The translations under genes were made by a program, and so were the position numbers. The notes beneath the pieces are model-generated. The model worked only from the letters and a program-made list of their open reading frames with translations, had not been told where the DNA came from and made no database searches. 64,000 nucleotides of DNA from Myxococcaceae bacterium JPH2 (GTDB lineage Bacteria > Myxococcota > Myxococcia > Myxococcales > Myxococcaceae): the NCBI GenBank assembly GCA_016458225.1, contig JAEMGR010000013.1:124001-188000 (forward strand), read 5' to 3'. Of this stretch, positions 53,462-62,298 are shown one piece after another (the first letter of the stretch is position 1; each line of letters begins with the position of its first letter).

Positions 53462-55918
53462 TCAAGGATGGGAATCCCCCGTGCGCTCGGCAACCCGCGG
53501 CGACGCGGGCCCCGTCTCCCGCGTGAGGAAGGGGACCAGGCGGACGTCCTGGCCGTCGCTCTCCAGGGTGATGGCGCCGTCCACGTCGGTGCGCCAGCAG
53601 GTGGTCCCCATCGCCGCGTAGCGCGTGACGACTTCCTCGTGTGGAAAGCCGAAGCGATTGCGACGGCCCACGCAGAACACCACATGGCGAGGCTGGGCCC
53701 GCGCGAGCAGCGCCTCCGAAGATGAAGTGCGCGAGCCGTGATGGGGCGCCTTCATCACCGTGACGGGCCCGCCGAGTTGCTCCAGGAGCGCCGCTTCGCC
53801 CTCTGCCTCCACGTCGCCCGGGAGCAGCACGGTGACGTCGCCATGCCGCACGCGCAGCACGATGCTCTGGTCATTCACCCCCTCCATCAGCTCGCGGTCC
53901 CGAGGAGGGCCGAGCACCTCCAGCGTCGCCTCGCCCAGCCTCACGGCGGGATGGCCCAGCTCCACCTGCTCCACCACGGCACCGCGCGCCGAATCCATCA
54001 CTGCCCGCGACAGCGCCCCTTCCGCGGTGCCAGCGGACAGCCACAGGCGCTCGGTGGGGACCTTCGCCAGCGTCGACACGAGCCCCAGCGCATGGTCTGG
54101 GTGTGGATGCGACAGCACGGCCAGCTCCAAGCGGGAGATGCCTTCGTGGTGAAGGAAGGGCACGACGATGCGCTCGCCCGGGTCCGCGCCCTGAGGCACG
54201 CCGCCCGCATCCAGTAGGGCGTGATGGCCACGGGAGCTGAGGACCACCGCATCCCCTTGGCCCACGGCGAGGAACGTGATGCGCAGCGCCGGAGCAGGAC
54301 GCAGCGAGGGCAGCAGTACCGCCAGCATCACGGCGACAGGCACGAGCGCGCCTCCCCACCGCCATCGTCCCGTGCCGAGTGCCCAGAGCCCCAGGCCCGC
54401 CGCATAGGCCAGGGCCATGCCCACGCCGAGCCCTGGCACCTCCACCGCCGCGAAGGGCAGGGCGGAGAAGACTCGGGTCACCCCGAGCAGGAGTTGAGAA
54501 GCCCACGCGCCTGCCCACAAGACAGGCGTCGCGAGCACGGGTGAGAGCACGAACAGGGCCGCCCCGCCAGCAGCGAGCCCGGTCAACAGCCCGCAGAGGG
54601 GCAGGGCGACGATGTTCGAAGCCAGGCCCGCGAGGCTCACGCGGCCGAACGCCTCGGCCACGATGGGCAATCCAGACAACGTGGCCGCCGCGCTCGCGCA
54701 GAGCGTTTGAAGGACGGCCTCGCGAGCCTTGCCCAACCATCGCCGCACGCGGTGGGGCTCTTGCGGATCCGGAGGCGCCAGGGGAATGGCGGCGCGGAGC
54801 GCGGGCGACAGGAGGATGAGCCCCAGCACGGCCAGGAACGACAGCCGGAGGGACAGGTCCACCACGCTGGAGGGCAGACCTGCCACGAGCACCAGCGCCG
54901 CCGCCGCGAGGCTGTTGAGCCCATCCGCGCGCCGCCATAGCGCCAGGCCCAGCAGCACCACCATGGTCATCACCGCCGAGCGCACCGCGGGCGATTGATT
55001 GTCGGTGAAAATCACATAGGCCCAGACAAACGGCACCGACACGGGCGCCGCCACGCGCCCGGCGTCGAGCCGCCGCCAGCGCGCGCCCACGCGGACGAGC
55101 AGCCATCTCAGGAGCGCCAGCGTCATCAGCGCGAGCGCCGCGACGTGAAGCCCCGACACGCTGAGCACATGCGCGAGCCCCGCGCGCGAGAAGGACTCCT
55201 CCCAAGCGTCATCCAGCGCGGCGCGCTGTCCCGCCGCGAGCGTGAGGAACAACGCGGCTGCGTCGCGGCTCGGGGCCACGGCGTAGACGGCCTTCGCCAG
55301 CCGACCTCGCGCATCCTCCACCCAGGTCCGCCACGCGGGGGCGGGGGAGAGGACCAGCAGGCGGTCGGCCGCGAGGCTCCCCGTGAAGGCCACGCCACGC
55401 CTGCGCCGAGATGACGAGAGGTCGCGCTCGCCTGGGTTCGCGGCGGGCGCATCGGGAGCCAGCTTGGCCTCGACCAGGATGCGTTGCCCTGGCAGGAGCG
55501 CACGGGGCCCTCGCGCGGTCAGGCTCGCGCGGAAGCGCGCGGGCTCCATCGACCCCTCGAGCGGACCTGCCCGTGCCACCACCAGCCCCACGCGCGTGGC
55601 GCCGTCGAAGGCATCGACTCGATCCACCTCGCCTTCGAGTCGCGCGGACCCACCCCGAGCCAGGGTCGCGGGGACCTCCACGCGCGCCTCCAGGCCCGCC
55701 AGGCCCGAGCCGGTGAGTCCCAATCCCAACAACACGGCGAGGTGTGCCCCGGGCAGCCGAGCAAGCGTGCCACCCGCGACGACGAGCAGCGCGCCACCGA
55801 GGAGAAATGCTCCGGCCGCGCCACCTGTTCGAGTGGGCCAGAGCGCTCCGAGCACGAGGCTCAGCGCAGGGAAAAAGAGAGGCCGCGACCCCAGGTCGCG
55901 CCACGCAAAACGCTCCAC
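53462..55918 (-). CDS. comEC: DNA-uptake channel protein ComEC/Rec2
   Basis: An 818-residue ComEC, the inner-membrane channel that brings single-stranded DNA into the cell during transformation. The start is a GTG at 55918 with a weak GGGGG site. The N-terminus has membrane helices and an OB-like DUF4131 domain. The Competence core follows, with the conserved LSVSGLHVAAL helix and several helices. The C-terminal metallo-beta-lactamase domain has HxHxDH (SHPHPDHALG) and KAPHHGSRTSSSEAL, and may degrade the second strand. Natural competence is known in M. xanthus. A small gene follows after 4 nt, and it diverges from cdnL. Confidence 0.95.
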   Translation of the reverse strand: MERFAWRDLGSRPLFFPALSLVLGALWPTRTGGAAGAFLLGGALLVVAGGTLARLPGAHLAVLLGLGLTGSGLAGLEARVEVPATLARGGSARLEGEVDRVDAFDGATRVGLVVARAGPLEGSMEPARFRASLTARGPRALLPGQRILVEAKLAPDAPAANPGERDLSSSRRRRGVAFTGSLAADRLLVLSPAPAWRTWVEDARGRLAKAVYAVAPSRDAAALFLTLAAGQRAALDDAWEESFSRAGLAHVLSVSGLHVAALALMTLALLRWLLVRVGARWRRLDAGRVAAPVSVPFVWAYVIFTDNQSPAVRSAVMTMVVLLGLALWRRADGLNSLAAAALVLVAGLPSSVVDLSLRLSFLAVLGLILLSPALRAAIPLAPPDPQEPHRVRRWLGKAREAVLQTLCASAAATLSGLPIVAEAFGRVSLAGLASNIVALPLCGLLTGLAAGGAALFVLSPVLATPVLWAGAWASQLLLGVTRVFSALPFAAVEVPGLGVGMALAYAAGLGLWALGTGRWRWGGALVPVAVMLAVLLPSLRPAPALRITFLAVGQGDAVVLSSRGHHALLDAGGVPQGADPGERIVVPFLHHEGISRLELAVLSHPHPDHALGLVSTLAKVPTERLWLSAGTAEGALSRAVMDSARGAVVEQVELGHPAVRLGEATLEVLGPPRDRELMEGVNDQSIVLRVRHGDVTVLLPGDVEAEGEAALLEQLGGPVTVMKAPHHGSRTSSSEALLARAQPRHVVFCVGRRNRFGFPHEEVVTRYAAMGTTCWRTDVDGAITLESDGQDVRLVPFLTRETGPASPRVAERTGDSHP

Positions 55919-56023
55919 GCCCGACCCCCGCCCGCCACCCTACGCGTCGCTCACACCGAGCGACTGCGCGTACAAAAGCGGACACCGTAGTCGGGCCCAC
56001 CTTGGGTGGTCAAGGCGATCTCG

Positions 56024-56052
56024 TTGCCCGTCGATGTGGTTTGTGGTAGTAG
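56024..56052 (+). promoter_or_regulatory. possible cdnL promoter
   Basis: TTGCCC (56024-56029) and TAGTAG (56047-56052) are 17 bp apart. The -35 box matches 4/6 and the -10 box 3/6 to the consensus, so the match is modest, but the position fits a start near 56059 and a 40-nt leader to the GTG at 56099. Confidence 0.4.
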
Positions 56053-56054
56053 TG

Positions 56055-56088
56055 CCCGGCTTGAAGGCCGGGGGTTGAGTCTTTCAAG
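56055..56088 (+). promoter_or_regulatory. cdnL 5' leader with two competing stems
   Basis: CCCGGC (56055-56060) can pair with GCCGGG (56067-56072). Alternatively CTTGAA (56060-56065) can pair with TTCAAG (56083-56088), which covers the first bases of the ribosome binding site AAGGAGG (56086-56092). The two stems share base 56060 and use overlapping loops, so they exclude each other. This could tune cdnL translation. Confidence 0.4.
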
Positions 56089-56098
56089 GAGGCAGTTA

Positions 56099-56593
56099 GT
56101 GCAGACCAGCTTCAAGACTGGTGACAAGGCGGTTTATCCGGGCCAGGGCGTCGGTGAGGTGATGGGCATCGAGCACACTGAAGTGGCCGGACAGCGCCAG
56201 TCGTTCTACGTGCTGCGCATCCTGGAGAACGGGATGCGGATCATGATCCCGATCAACAAGGTCGGCTCCGTCGGCCTGCGGGAGATCATCAGCGAGGAGG
56301 ACGTCAAGCAGGTCTACTCCATCCTGAAGGAGAAGGACATCTCCGTGGACTCGACGACGTGGAACCGTCGGTACCGCGAGTACATGGAGAAGATCAAGAC
56401 CGGCTCCGTGTTCGAGATCGCCGAGGTGCTGCGTGACCTCTACCTGCTCAAGGGCGACAAGGACCTGTCGTTCGGTGAGCGCAAGATGCTCGACACCGCT
56501 CGCTCGCTGCTCATCAAGGAGCTGTCGCTGGCCAAGGACTGCTCCGAGGAAGAGATCGAGTCGGACCTGAAGAAGATCTTCAACCTCGCCTGA
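56099..56593 (+). CDS. cdnL: CdnL, CarD-family RNA polymerase-binding regulator
   Basis: A 164-residue protein from a GTG at 56099, with a perfect AAGGAGG at 56086-56092 and 6 nt spacing; the longer open frame upstream is not used. The length equals M. xanthus CdnL, and the sequence fits it closely from memory. The N-terminal CarD/TRCF RNA-polymerase interaction domain (KTGDKAVYPGQGVGEVMGIE; VLRILENGMRIMIP) binds the RNAP beta subunit. The C-terminal helical DNA-contacting domain (TTWNRRYREYMEKIKTGS) includes the conserved Trp. CdnL stabilises open complexes at rRNA and other promoters and is essential in M. xanthus. A strong terminator follows, so it is its own transcription unit. Confidence 0.97.
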   Translation: MQTSFKTGDKAVYPGQGVGEVMGIEHTEVAGQRQSFYVLRILENGMRIMIPINKVGSVGLREIISEEDVKQVYSILKEKDISVDSTTWNRRYREYMEKIKTGSVFEIAEVLRDLYLLKGDKDLSFGERKMLDTARSLLIKELSLAKDCSEEEIESDLKKIFNLA

Positions 56594-56633
56594 CCCGTTA
56601 CCGCGGGCGGCCTGCTGCCTCCGGTACCACCTC

Positions 56634-56674
56634 CGCCCCGGGTTCCCTCGTTGGAATCCGGGGCGTCGTGTTTT
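56634..56674 (+). terminator. rho-independent terminator after cdnL
   Basis: A 13-bp stem with one G-T wobble (left arm 56634-56646, right arm 56653-56665) and a 6-nt loop is followed by TCGTGTTTT. It lies 41 nt after the cdnL stop and 7 nt before the next ATG at 56681. Confidence 0.88.
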
Positions 56675-56680
56675 CGGCCC

Positions 56681-57346
56681 ATGACCGAGCCCTCCTTCGA
56701 CCCTGAATCCGAGCTGGCCCTCGTGCGGGACGAGCGCGCGCGCCGCATCGAGGAACTGGAAGCGCGCCTCGCCACCCGAGGCCGCGTCGGCGTACGCCCC
56801 TCGGTGGCGCTGATGGGCATGGTGCTGGGCCTCGCCCTGCTGGGGGTGCAGTGGCGCGAGCTTGCGTACTTCGCCTCGTCGTCGACGCCGCTGACGCTGG
56901 GCGCGGAAGGGGACTATCGCTACGAGCGGCTCGTCACCAACCGCTACGCCCAGGTGCACGGCATCCCCACGTCGCGCGGGGCCTACGAGCGCCAGGGTGA
57001 CCGCTTCTCCGTGCTGGTGGGCCTGCGGGACTCGCCCTTCGTCGTGCGGCGCGCGCCGCTTCCTGGAGAGCACTGGGATGAGGGGCGGGCCCCGTCGCGC
57101 CCCGACCCCACGCCCTTCGCCATGCGAGGTCGCCTGCTCGCCGAGGAGGATGTCCCTCGTTACCGCGAGGCCTTCGCGCTGCTGCGCGCGCAAGGAGAGG
57201 TCCAGCCTCGCGATGGGCGGCTCTGGTTGCTCGTGGAGGGGGAGCGCCCCGGGGCGGACCGAGGGCGGTTGCTCGTCGCGTTGATGCTCAGTGCCTTCGT
57301 CTGCGTCAACGCGGTGCTGCTGGCGCGCGGGATTCGGCGCCGCTGA
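56681..57346 (+). CDS. membrane protein of unknown function
   Basis: A 221-residue protein with an N-terminal helical, charged segment (ALVRDERARRIEELEARLAT), one membrane helix at about 43-60 (ALMGMVLGLALLGVQW), a periplasmic domain of about 130 residues (EGDYRYERLVTNRYAQVHGI) and a second membrane helix near the C-terminus (LLVALMLSAFVCVNAVLLA). I do not recognise the family. The start follows the cdnL terminator by 7 nt and no strong ribosome binding site is visible. Its last 41 nt overlap the end of the convergent FHA/TPR-like gene. Confidence 0.75.
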   Translation: MTEPSFDPESELALVRDERARRIEELEARLATRGRVGVRPSVALMGMVLGLALLGVQWRELAYFASSSTPLTLGAEGDYRYERLVTNRYAQVHGIPTSRGAYERQGDRFSVLVGLRDSPFVVRRAPLPGEHWDEGRAPSRPDPTPFAMRGRLLAEEDVPRYREAFALLRAQGEVQPRDGRLWLLVEGERPGADRGRLLVALMLSAFVCVNAVLLARGIRRR

Positions 57347-58808
57347 GTCGGGTCAGTCCGTCGCGCGCCTCGCGATCCTCCGCGTCGTATTGGAGGGCTC
57401 GCTCGAAGTGCTCGCGCGCCTCGGCTTGACGACCTCCCTGGGCGGCCTCCCGACCCACCAGGGTGTGCAGTCCGGCCAGTTGCTTGCGCAACACCGGACC
57501 CTGCTTGCTCCAGCCATGTGACAGTTCGAAATCCACCGACAGGGCCGTGGTCAGCGAGGCGATGGCGCGGGGCAAGTCCCGCTTCGCCAAGGCCTTGCGC
57601 GCGTCGGCCTCCGCGGCCTCGTAGCGCGTCAGCAGGGAGTAGAGCGCCGTCAGCTTCGCGCCTTGGGCCCGCTCCCGCGCGGCGGCGACGTTGCCGGATT
57701 CGTAGCGGGCGCGGACATCCGCCTCCAGCGCCGAATTGCCTCCCGGCGACGACGTGACCGCCACGACCTGCGGCGCGCCCCCACGCTCCGAGGCCGCGCT
57801 GGCGGCTCGCGGGCGCACGCGGGGCTCCTGTGGCTCGTGTGACGCGGCGGCCGAACCCGCGCCTCGGTTTCCGGCACGCGACTCTTGTGCCTCACGCTGC
57901 GCCGCGGCCGAACCCCGGCCTCCCGCTCGGGCCACCTGGGCCGCGCTGCGGGCCTCGGTGGGGGCTTCCTCGGGCGGGTCGTCCGAGGGCTCCACTTCCG
58001 TGGCCGTCAGCTGGATTCCGGGTCGCGGGGGCTCGGGCGCGACCTGCTCGCCCGCTGGCGCCGCTGGAATCACTGGGGGCTTGGTCTCCGTCGCGCGGAC
58101 CGCCGCGAACGTCAGGAGGGCCGCCACGGCGGAGCCTCCGGCGGCGGCCAACAGCGCCACCCCCAGCGAGCTGGCGCGCATCCGGTGGGGCTTCTCCGGC
58201 GGAAGGGGCTCTGGCGGGACCACCGCGGGCAGCCCCGCGGCGGGCGTTCCACCTGGGCCTCGCAGGCGCAGCACGGCGTTGCCCAGGCTGACTTCATCGC
58301 CCGAGTTCAGCTCCACCTCCCCCGTGAGGCGCACCCGGTTGACGAACGTTCCGTTCTGGCTGCCCAGGTCTCTCAGGACGCAGTGGTTGCCCTTGCGGGT
58401 GAGCTGGGCATGGCGCCGGCTGATGGACGCGTGCTGGAGGCGCAGGTCCGACGAGGACGAGCGCCCCAGCGTCATGGCGCCCTGTTGCACTGGCACGAGC
58501 TGTCCGGCGCCAGGGCCTTTCTCCACGTACAGGAAGGCAGGGGGATGGCCCGGGTCCGAGTACTCCTTGTGCCAGTCGAGCCGAGGGGACAGCTCCCGGT
58601 CCGAGCCCGTCCGCTCGCCCCCTTTGCGCCGTCGTCCCTTGCGTGGCCCCGCTGGGAACTGGGGCACCCGCTGGGGGCGCGGGTCGTCCGCCTGGAGCGG
58701 CGCCACCTCGTCATCGTCGAAGGGGAGGTCCGCCGAATCGTCCGGGGCCGCTTGCTTTCCCGGCGGGCGGGGCGGTCGCGGCGGACGCTTGGGATTCGGT
58801 GGAGCCAT
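57306..58808 (-). CDS. FHA-domain membrane protein with C-terminal helical repeats
   Basis: A 500-residue protein from the ATG at 58808, with GGGAG 10 nt upstream; an ATG at 58817 is also in frame. A basic, Pro-rich N-terminus leads to an FHA domain at about 110-180 (MTLGRSSSSDLRL, ISRRHAQL, GSQNGTFVNR), the phosphothreonine-binding pattern with Arg, Ser and Asn in place. One membrane helix follows at about 220-240, then a long Ala/Glu/Arg-rich, probably disordered stretch, and a C-terminal TPR-like region (about 375-490, AREHFERALQYDAEDREARDG). It would place a phospho-reader in the cytoplasm and a repeat domain outside. It overlaps the convergent gene by 41 nt and diverges from cysS. Confidence 0.83.
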   Translation of the reverse strand: MAPPNPKRPPRPPRPPGKQAAPDDSADLPFDDDEVAPLQADDPRPQRVPQFPAGPRKGRRRKGGERTGSDRELSPRLDWHKEYSDPGHPPAFLYVEKGPGAGQLVPVQQGAMTLGRSSSSDLRLQHASISRRHAQLTRKGNHCVLRDLGSQNGTFVNRVRLTGEVELNSGDEVSLGNAVLRLRGPGGTPAAGLPAVVPPEPLPPEKPHRMRASSLGVALLAAAGGSAVAALLTFAAVRATETKPPVIPAAPAGEQVAPEPPRPGIQLTATEVEPSDDPPEEAPTEARSAAQVARAGGRGSAAAQREAQESRAGNRGAGSAAASHEPQEPRVRPRAASAASERGGAPQVVAVTSSPGGNSALEADVRARYESGNVAAARERAQGAKLTALYSLLTRYEAAEADARKALAKRDLPRAIASLTTALSVDFELSHGWSKQGPVLRKQLAGLHTLVGREAAQGGRQAEAREHFERALQYDAEDREARDGLTRLSGAESRAPAAPR

Positions 58809-58856
58809 GCGGACCATTCTCCCTGAGTCGGGCCGGGGACGGGAGTCTCCCGCCTG

Positions 58857-58901
58857 GTTGCCCGAGGTTGCGCCCGGAGCGGCCGGATTCTACCGGGCAA
58901 C
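58857..58901. other. inverted repeat between the FHA gene and cysS
   Basis: GTTGCCCG (58857-58864) and CGGGCAAC (58894-58901) are perfect 8-bp arms 29 nt apart, in the 195-bp divergent region. They could be a protein-binding dyad for either gene; no promoter boxes stand out. Confidence 0.3.
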
Positions 58902-59003
58902 GCCGGCTGATACCTCCGGGCCGCTGTGTATTGCTGGCCTGTGTGGGACCCGGGATCCTAGAGTGCCGGCCACACCCACCAACACCCGAGGAGACCCGCC
59001 ATC

Positions 59004-60473
59004 GTGTCCCCGCCCTCCATCCGGCTCTTCAACACGATGTCCATGCAGAAGGAGCTGCTCGAGACCCTCGTCCCGGGCAAGGTGGGGATCTACGTCTGTG
59101 GGCCCACGGTCTATAGCTACGTCCATATCGGGAATGCGCGCACGTTCACCTCTTTCGACGTGGTGGTCCGCTACCTGCGCTACCGCGGCTACGAGGTGAC
59201 CTACGTCCGCAACTACACGGACGTGGACGACAAGATCATCAAGGCCGCGCACGAGACGGGCGAGGCCCCCGTGGAGCTGGCGGCGCGCTTCGTGGAAGCG
59301 TTCCGCGAGGACGCCCGGGCGCTCCACCTGCTGGAGCCGGATGTCTCGCCGCGCGTGAGCCAGACCATCCCGGAGATTGTCGCCATCGTGCAGACGCTCG
59401 TGGACAAGGGCTACGCCTACGAGTCCCAGGGTGACGTGTACTTCTCCGTCAGCCGCGACGCGGACTACGCCAAGCTGTCCAAGCGCAACATCGAAGAGCT
59501 GTGCGTGGGCGAGCGCGTGCAGCCCGGTGACCAGAAGCGCGAGCCGCTCGACTTCGCGCTGTGGAAGGCGGCCAAGCCGGGCGAGCCGTCCTGGGACAGC
59601 CCCTGGGGCAAGGGACGGCCGGGCTGGCACATCGAGTGCTCGGCGATGAGCGAGAAGTACCTGGGCGCCTCGTTCGACATCCACGGCGGCGGACTGGACC
59701 TCATCTTCCCCCACCACGAGAACGAGATCGCCCAGAGCGAGTCCGCCACGGACCAGCGGCTGGCGAAGTACTGGATGCACTGCGGCTTCCTGGACCTGGA
59801 AGGCGCGAAGATGTCCAAGTCGCTGGGCAACGTGGTGCGCCTGCGCGACGCGCTCGAACGCGTGGACCCCGAGGCCCTGCGCTTCTTCTTCCTCTCCACG
59901 CACTACCGCCATCCGCTCAACTTCGCGGACAAGGCCCTCGCGGACGCCGAGGCGCGGCTCGAGTACTTCTACGAGACGCTGCGCAAGGTGGACGAGCGCG
60001 TGGGTGGCAAGGACTTCGCCGCGGGCCCGCTGCACGGAGAGCCCGGGCGCTTCTGCGCTGAGTTCGAAGCGGCCATGGACGACGACTTCAACAGCGCGGG
60101 CGCGTTGGCGGCCCTGTCCGGCCTGTTCGCGCTGATGAACGAGCTGACCGACAAGCCGCCCGTGAAGGACAAGGCGATGGTCGGCCGCACGCTGCAGGCG
60201 CTGCGCGAGGAAGTGCGCCAGGTGTCTTCCGTGCTCGGGCTGTTCGAGGACGCGCCCGCGGCGTGGTTGCTGCGTCGGCGGGAGCGCGCCGTGCGCGAGC
60301 GTGGCATCGACGTGGCGCAGGTGGAGCGGCTGCTCGAGGAGCGGGCGGCTGCGCGCGCGGCGAAGAACTTCGCCGAGTCGGACCGGGTCCGCGGACTGCT
60401 CAAGGAGCAGGGAGTGGAAATCATGGACACGCCAGGTGGCACGGTGTGGAAGGTGGCTCCCGCCTCCACCTGA
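59004..60473 (+). CDS. cysS: cysteinyl-tRNA synthetase
   Basis: A 489-residue class I synthetase that charges tRNA-Cys. The start is a GTG at 59004 with GAGGAG about 10 nt upstream. The catalytic HIGN motif is at His41-Asn44 and KMSKS at 269-273. The active-site zinc is held by Cys32, Cys212, His237 and Glu241, matching E. coli spacing. The C-terminal anticodon-binding helical region (AAARAAKNFAESDRVRGLLKEQG) is complete. Length is typical. The M28 peptidase follows after 44 nt on the same strand. Confidence 0.97.
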   Translation: MSPPSIRLFNTMSMQKELLETLVPGKVGIYVCGPTVYSYVHIGNARTFTSFDVVVRYLRYRGYEVTYVRNYTDVDDKIIKAAHETGEAPVELAARFVEAFREDARALHLLEPDVSPRVSQTIPEIVAIVQTLVDKGYAYESQGDVYFSVSRDADYAKLSKRNIEELCVGERVQPGDQKREPLDFALWKAAKPGEPSWDSPWGKGRPGWHIECSAMSEKYLGASFDIHGGGLDLIFPHHENEIAQSESATDQRLAKYWMHCGFLDLEGAKMSKSLGNVVRLRDALERVDPEALRFFFLSTHYRHPLNFADKALADAEARLEYFYETLRKVDERVGGKDFAAGPLHGEPGRFCAEFEAAMDDDFNSAGALAALSGLFALMNELTDKPPVKDKAMVGRTLQALREEVRQVSSVLGLFEDAPAAWLLRRRERAVRERGIDVAQVERLLEERAAARAAKNFAESDRVRGLLKEQGVEIMDTPGGTVWKVAPAST

Positions 60474-60517
60474 AAAGCCCCAGCGGGGACGCCAGGCTTC
60501 GTGTTACGCCCAGGGGC

Positions 60518-62221
60518 ATGAGTCACTTCTGGCCCCTGCTGATGTGTCTCGGTGCTGGCCCGGCCCTCGCCGCCGGTTCAGCACCCTCCGTTACCCCCGC
60601 GGAGAAGAGCGCGGCGCGAGCCATCGACGCGAACGTGCTCCGCGCGCATGTGCGCTTCCTCGCGGGGGACCTGCTGGAGGGCCGAGGTCCGGGGACTCGC
60701 GGTGACGCGCTGGCGCAGGCGTACATCGCCGCGCAGTTCGAGGCCGCAGGACTCCAGCCCATGGGCCAGGACGGCACGTACCTGCAACCCTTCGAGCTGG
60801 TCGGGCTCTCGGGCCATCCAGACACGATGTCCTTCCGCGCATCCGGCGCGGCCCCCGCCACCGAGCTGAAGTTCCGCGACGACTTCATCGCCGTCTCGGG
60901 TGTGCAGGCGCCCGAGGCGAAGCTGGAGCAGTCCGAGCTGGTGTTCGTGGGCTACGGCATCGTGGCGCCGGAGTACGGCTGGGACGACTTCAAGGGCGTG
61001 GATCTGCGCGGCAAGACGCTGCTCATCCTCAACAACGACCCCGAGGATGATCCGCGCCTGTTCGCCGGGCGCACGCGACTCTGGTACGGCCGCTGGGATT
61101 ACAAGTACGAGCAGGCCGCGAAGATGGGGGCCGCGGGCGCCATCATCCTCCACACGCAGCAGAGCGCGGGCTACCCCTGGCAGGTCGTCCAGAGCTCCTG
61201 GTCCGGTGAGCAGTTCGAGTTGCCCGCCGCCTCAGGCCCGCGGTTGGAAGTGAAGGCGTGGACCACCGAGGACGCCACGCGCCGCGTGCTGAAGCTCGCG
61301 GGGCAGGACCTGGACGCGCTCCGAGCCTCGGCCCAGAAGCGCGAGTTCAAGCCCGTGCCGCTCGGCGTGACGGTGTCGGCGAAGTTCGCCACCCAGGTGC
61401 GCCGTCGCCCCACGGCGAACGTGCTGGGCTTGCTGCCTGGAAGCGATCCCACGCTCAAGCAGGAGGTCGTGCTGTACAGCGCGCACCATGATCACCTTGG
61501 CATGAAGGCGGACCCCAAGCCGGGCGAGGACGCCATCTACAACGGCGCGGTGGACAACGCCTCGGGTGTGTCCGCGATGCTCGCCGTGGCCCGTGCGTTC
61601 CAGCAGCTGTCCTCGCCGCCGCGTCGCTCCATCCTCTTCGCCGCCGTGGCCGCGGAGGAGCAGGGCCTGCTGGGTTCCCAGTTCCTCGCCGAGCACCCGC
61701 CAGTGCCGCCGGGGCGCATCGCCGCGAACATCAACATCGACGGCGCGAACATCCACGGCCGTACGCGCGATGTCACCGTCATCGGGTTGGGCAAGTCCAA
61801 CCTGGATCCGCTCATCATCGCGCTGGCGAAGTCGCAGGGGCGCGAGGTGAAGGCGGATCAGCTGTCGGACCGGGGCTTCTTCTACCGCTCGGATCAATTC
61901 AACTTCGCGCGCCAGGGGATTCCGGCCGCGTACTTCGGCAGCGGCATGGACTTCGTGGGCCGGCCCGAGGGCTGGGGCAAGCAGCGGCGCGAGGAGTGGG
62001 AGGCCCGGCACTATCACCAGCCCTCGGATGAGCTGCGCCCGGAGTGGGACTGGTCCGGCGCGGTGGAGGATGTCCAGCTCTTCTTCCTGCTGGGCGCCCA
62101 GGTGTCGCGCCTTCCGGAGGCCCCGCGCTGGAACCGGGGCGACGAGTTCGAGGCGGCCCGCCTGCGTGCACTGGAGGCGCTCAAGACGCAGGCCGTCACG
62201 GGCGAGGCGGGGGCCCGGTAG
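60518..62221 (+). CDS. M28-family zinc aminopeptidase, exported
   Basis: A 567-residue protein from the ATG at 60518; the longer open frame only reads through cysS. A signal peptide ([18 protein letters not shown]) is followed by a PA-type insert (about 130-230) and a co-catalytic zinc domain. Expected ligands and catalysts are His323 and Asp325 (SAHHDH), Asp346 (GAVDNASG), Glu380 and Glu381 (AAEEQG), Asp408 (NINIDG) and His500 (HYHQPSDE). It should cut N-terminal residues from peptides outside the cytoplasm, which fits the two peptide transporters in the window. It lies 44 nt after cysS. Confidence 0.93.
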   Translation: MSHFWPLLMCLGAGPALAAGSAPSVTPAEKSAARAIDANVLRAHVRFLAGDLLEGRGPGTRGDALAQAYIAAQFEAAGLQPMGQDGTYLQPFELVGLSGHPDTMSFRASGAAPATELKFRDDFIAVSGVQAPEAKLEQSELVFVGYGIVAPEYGWDDFKGVDLRGKTLLILNNDPEDDPRLFAGRTRLWYGRWDYKYEQAAKMGAAGAIILHTQQSAGYPWQVVQSSWSGEQFELPAASGPRLEVKAWTTEDATRRVLKLAGQDLDALRASAQKREFKPVPLGVTVSAKFATQVRRRPTANVLGLLPGSDPTLKQEVVLYSAHHDHLGMKADPKPGEDAIYNGAVDNASGVSAMLAVARAFQQLSSPPRRSILFAAVAAEEQGLLGSQFLAEHPPVPPGRIAANINIDGANIHGRTRDVTVIGLGKSNLDPLIIALAKSQGREVKADQLSDRGFFYRSDQFNFARQGIPAAYFGSGMDFVGRPEGWGKQRREEWEARHYHQPSDELRPEWDWSGAVEDVQLFFLLGAQVSRLPEAPRWNRGDEFEAARLRALEALKTQAVTGEAGAR

Positions 62222-62222
62222 C

Positions 62223-62248
62223 GCCCGTCCGTTTTCCTCCAGACGGGC
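62223..62248 (+). other. stem-loop between the peptidase gene and uvrB
   Basis: GCCCGTC (62223-62229) pairs with GACGGGC (62242-62248) around a 12-nt T-rich loop, directly after the peptidase stop. No T tract follows the stem, so it is at best a weak terminator. I see no LexA-like box in the remaining ~50 nt before uvrB. Confidence 0.4.
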
Positions 62249-62298
62249 AGGCACGATCCTGCGTCGCCCCGACGTGCGGGGTGTTAAATCCAGGGATC

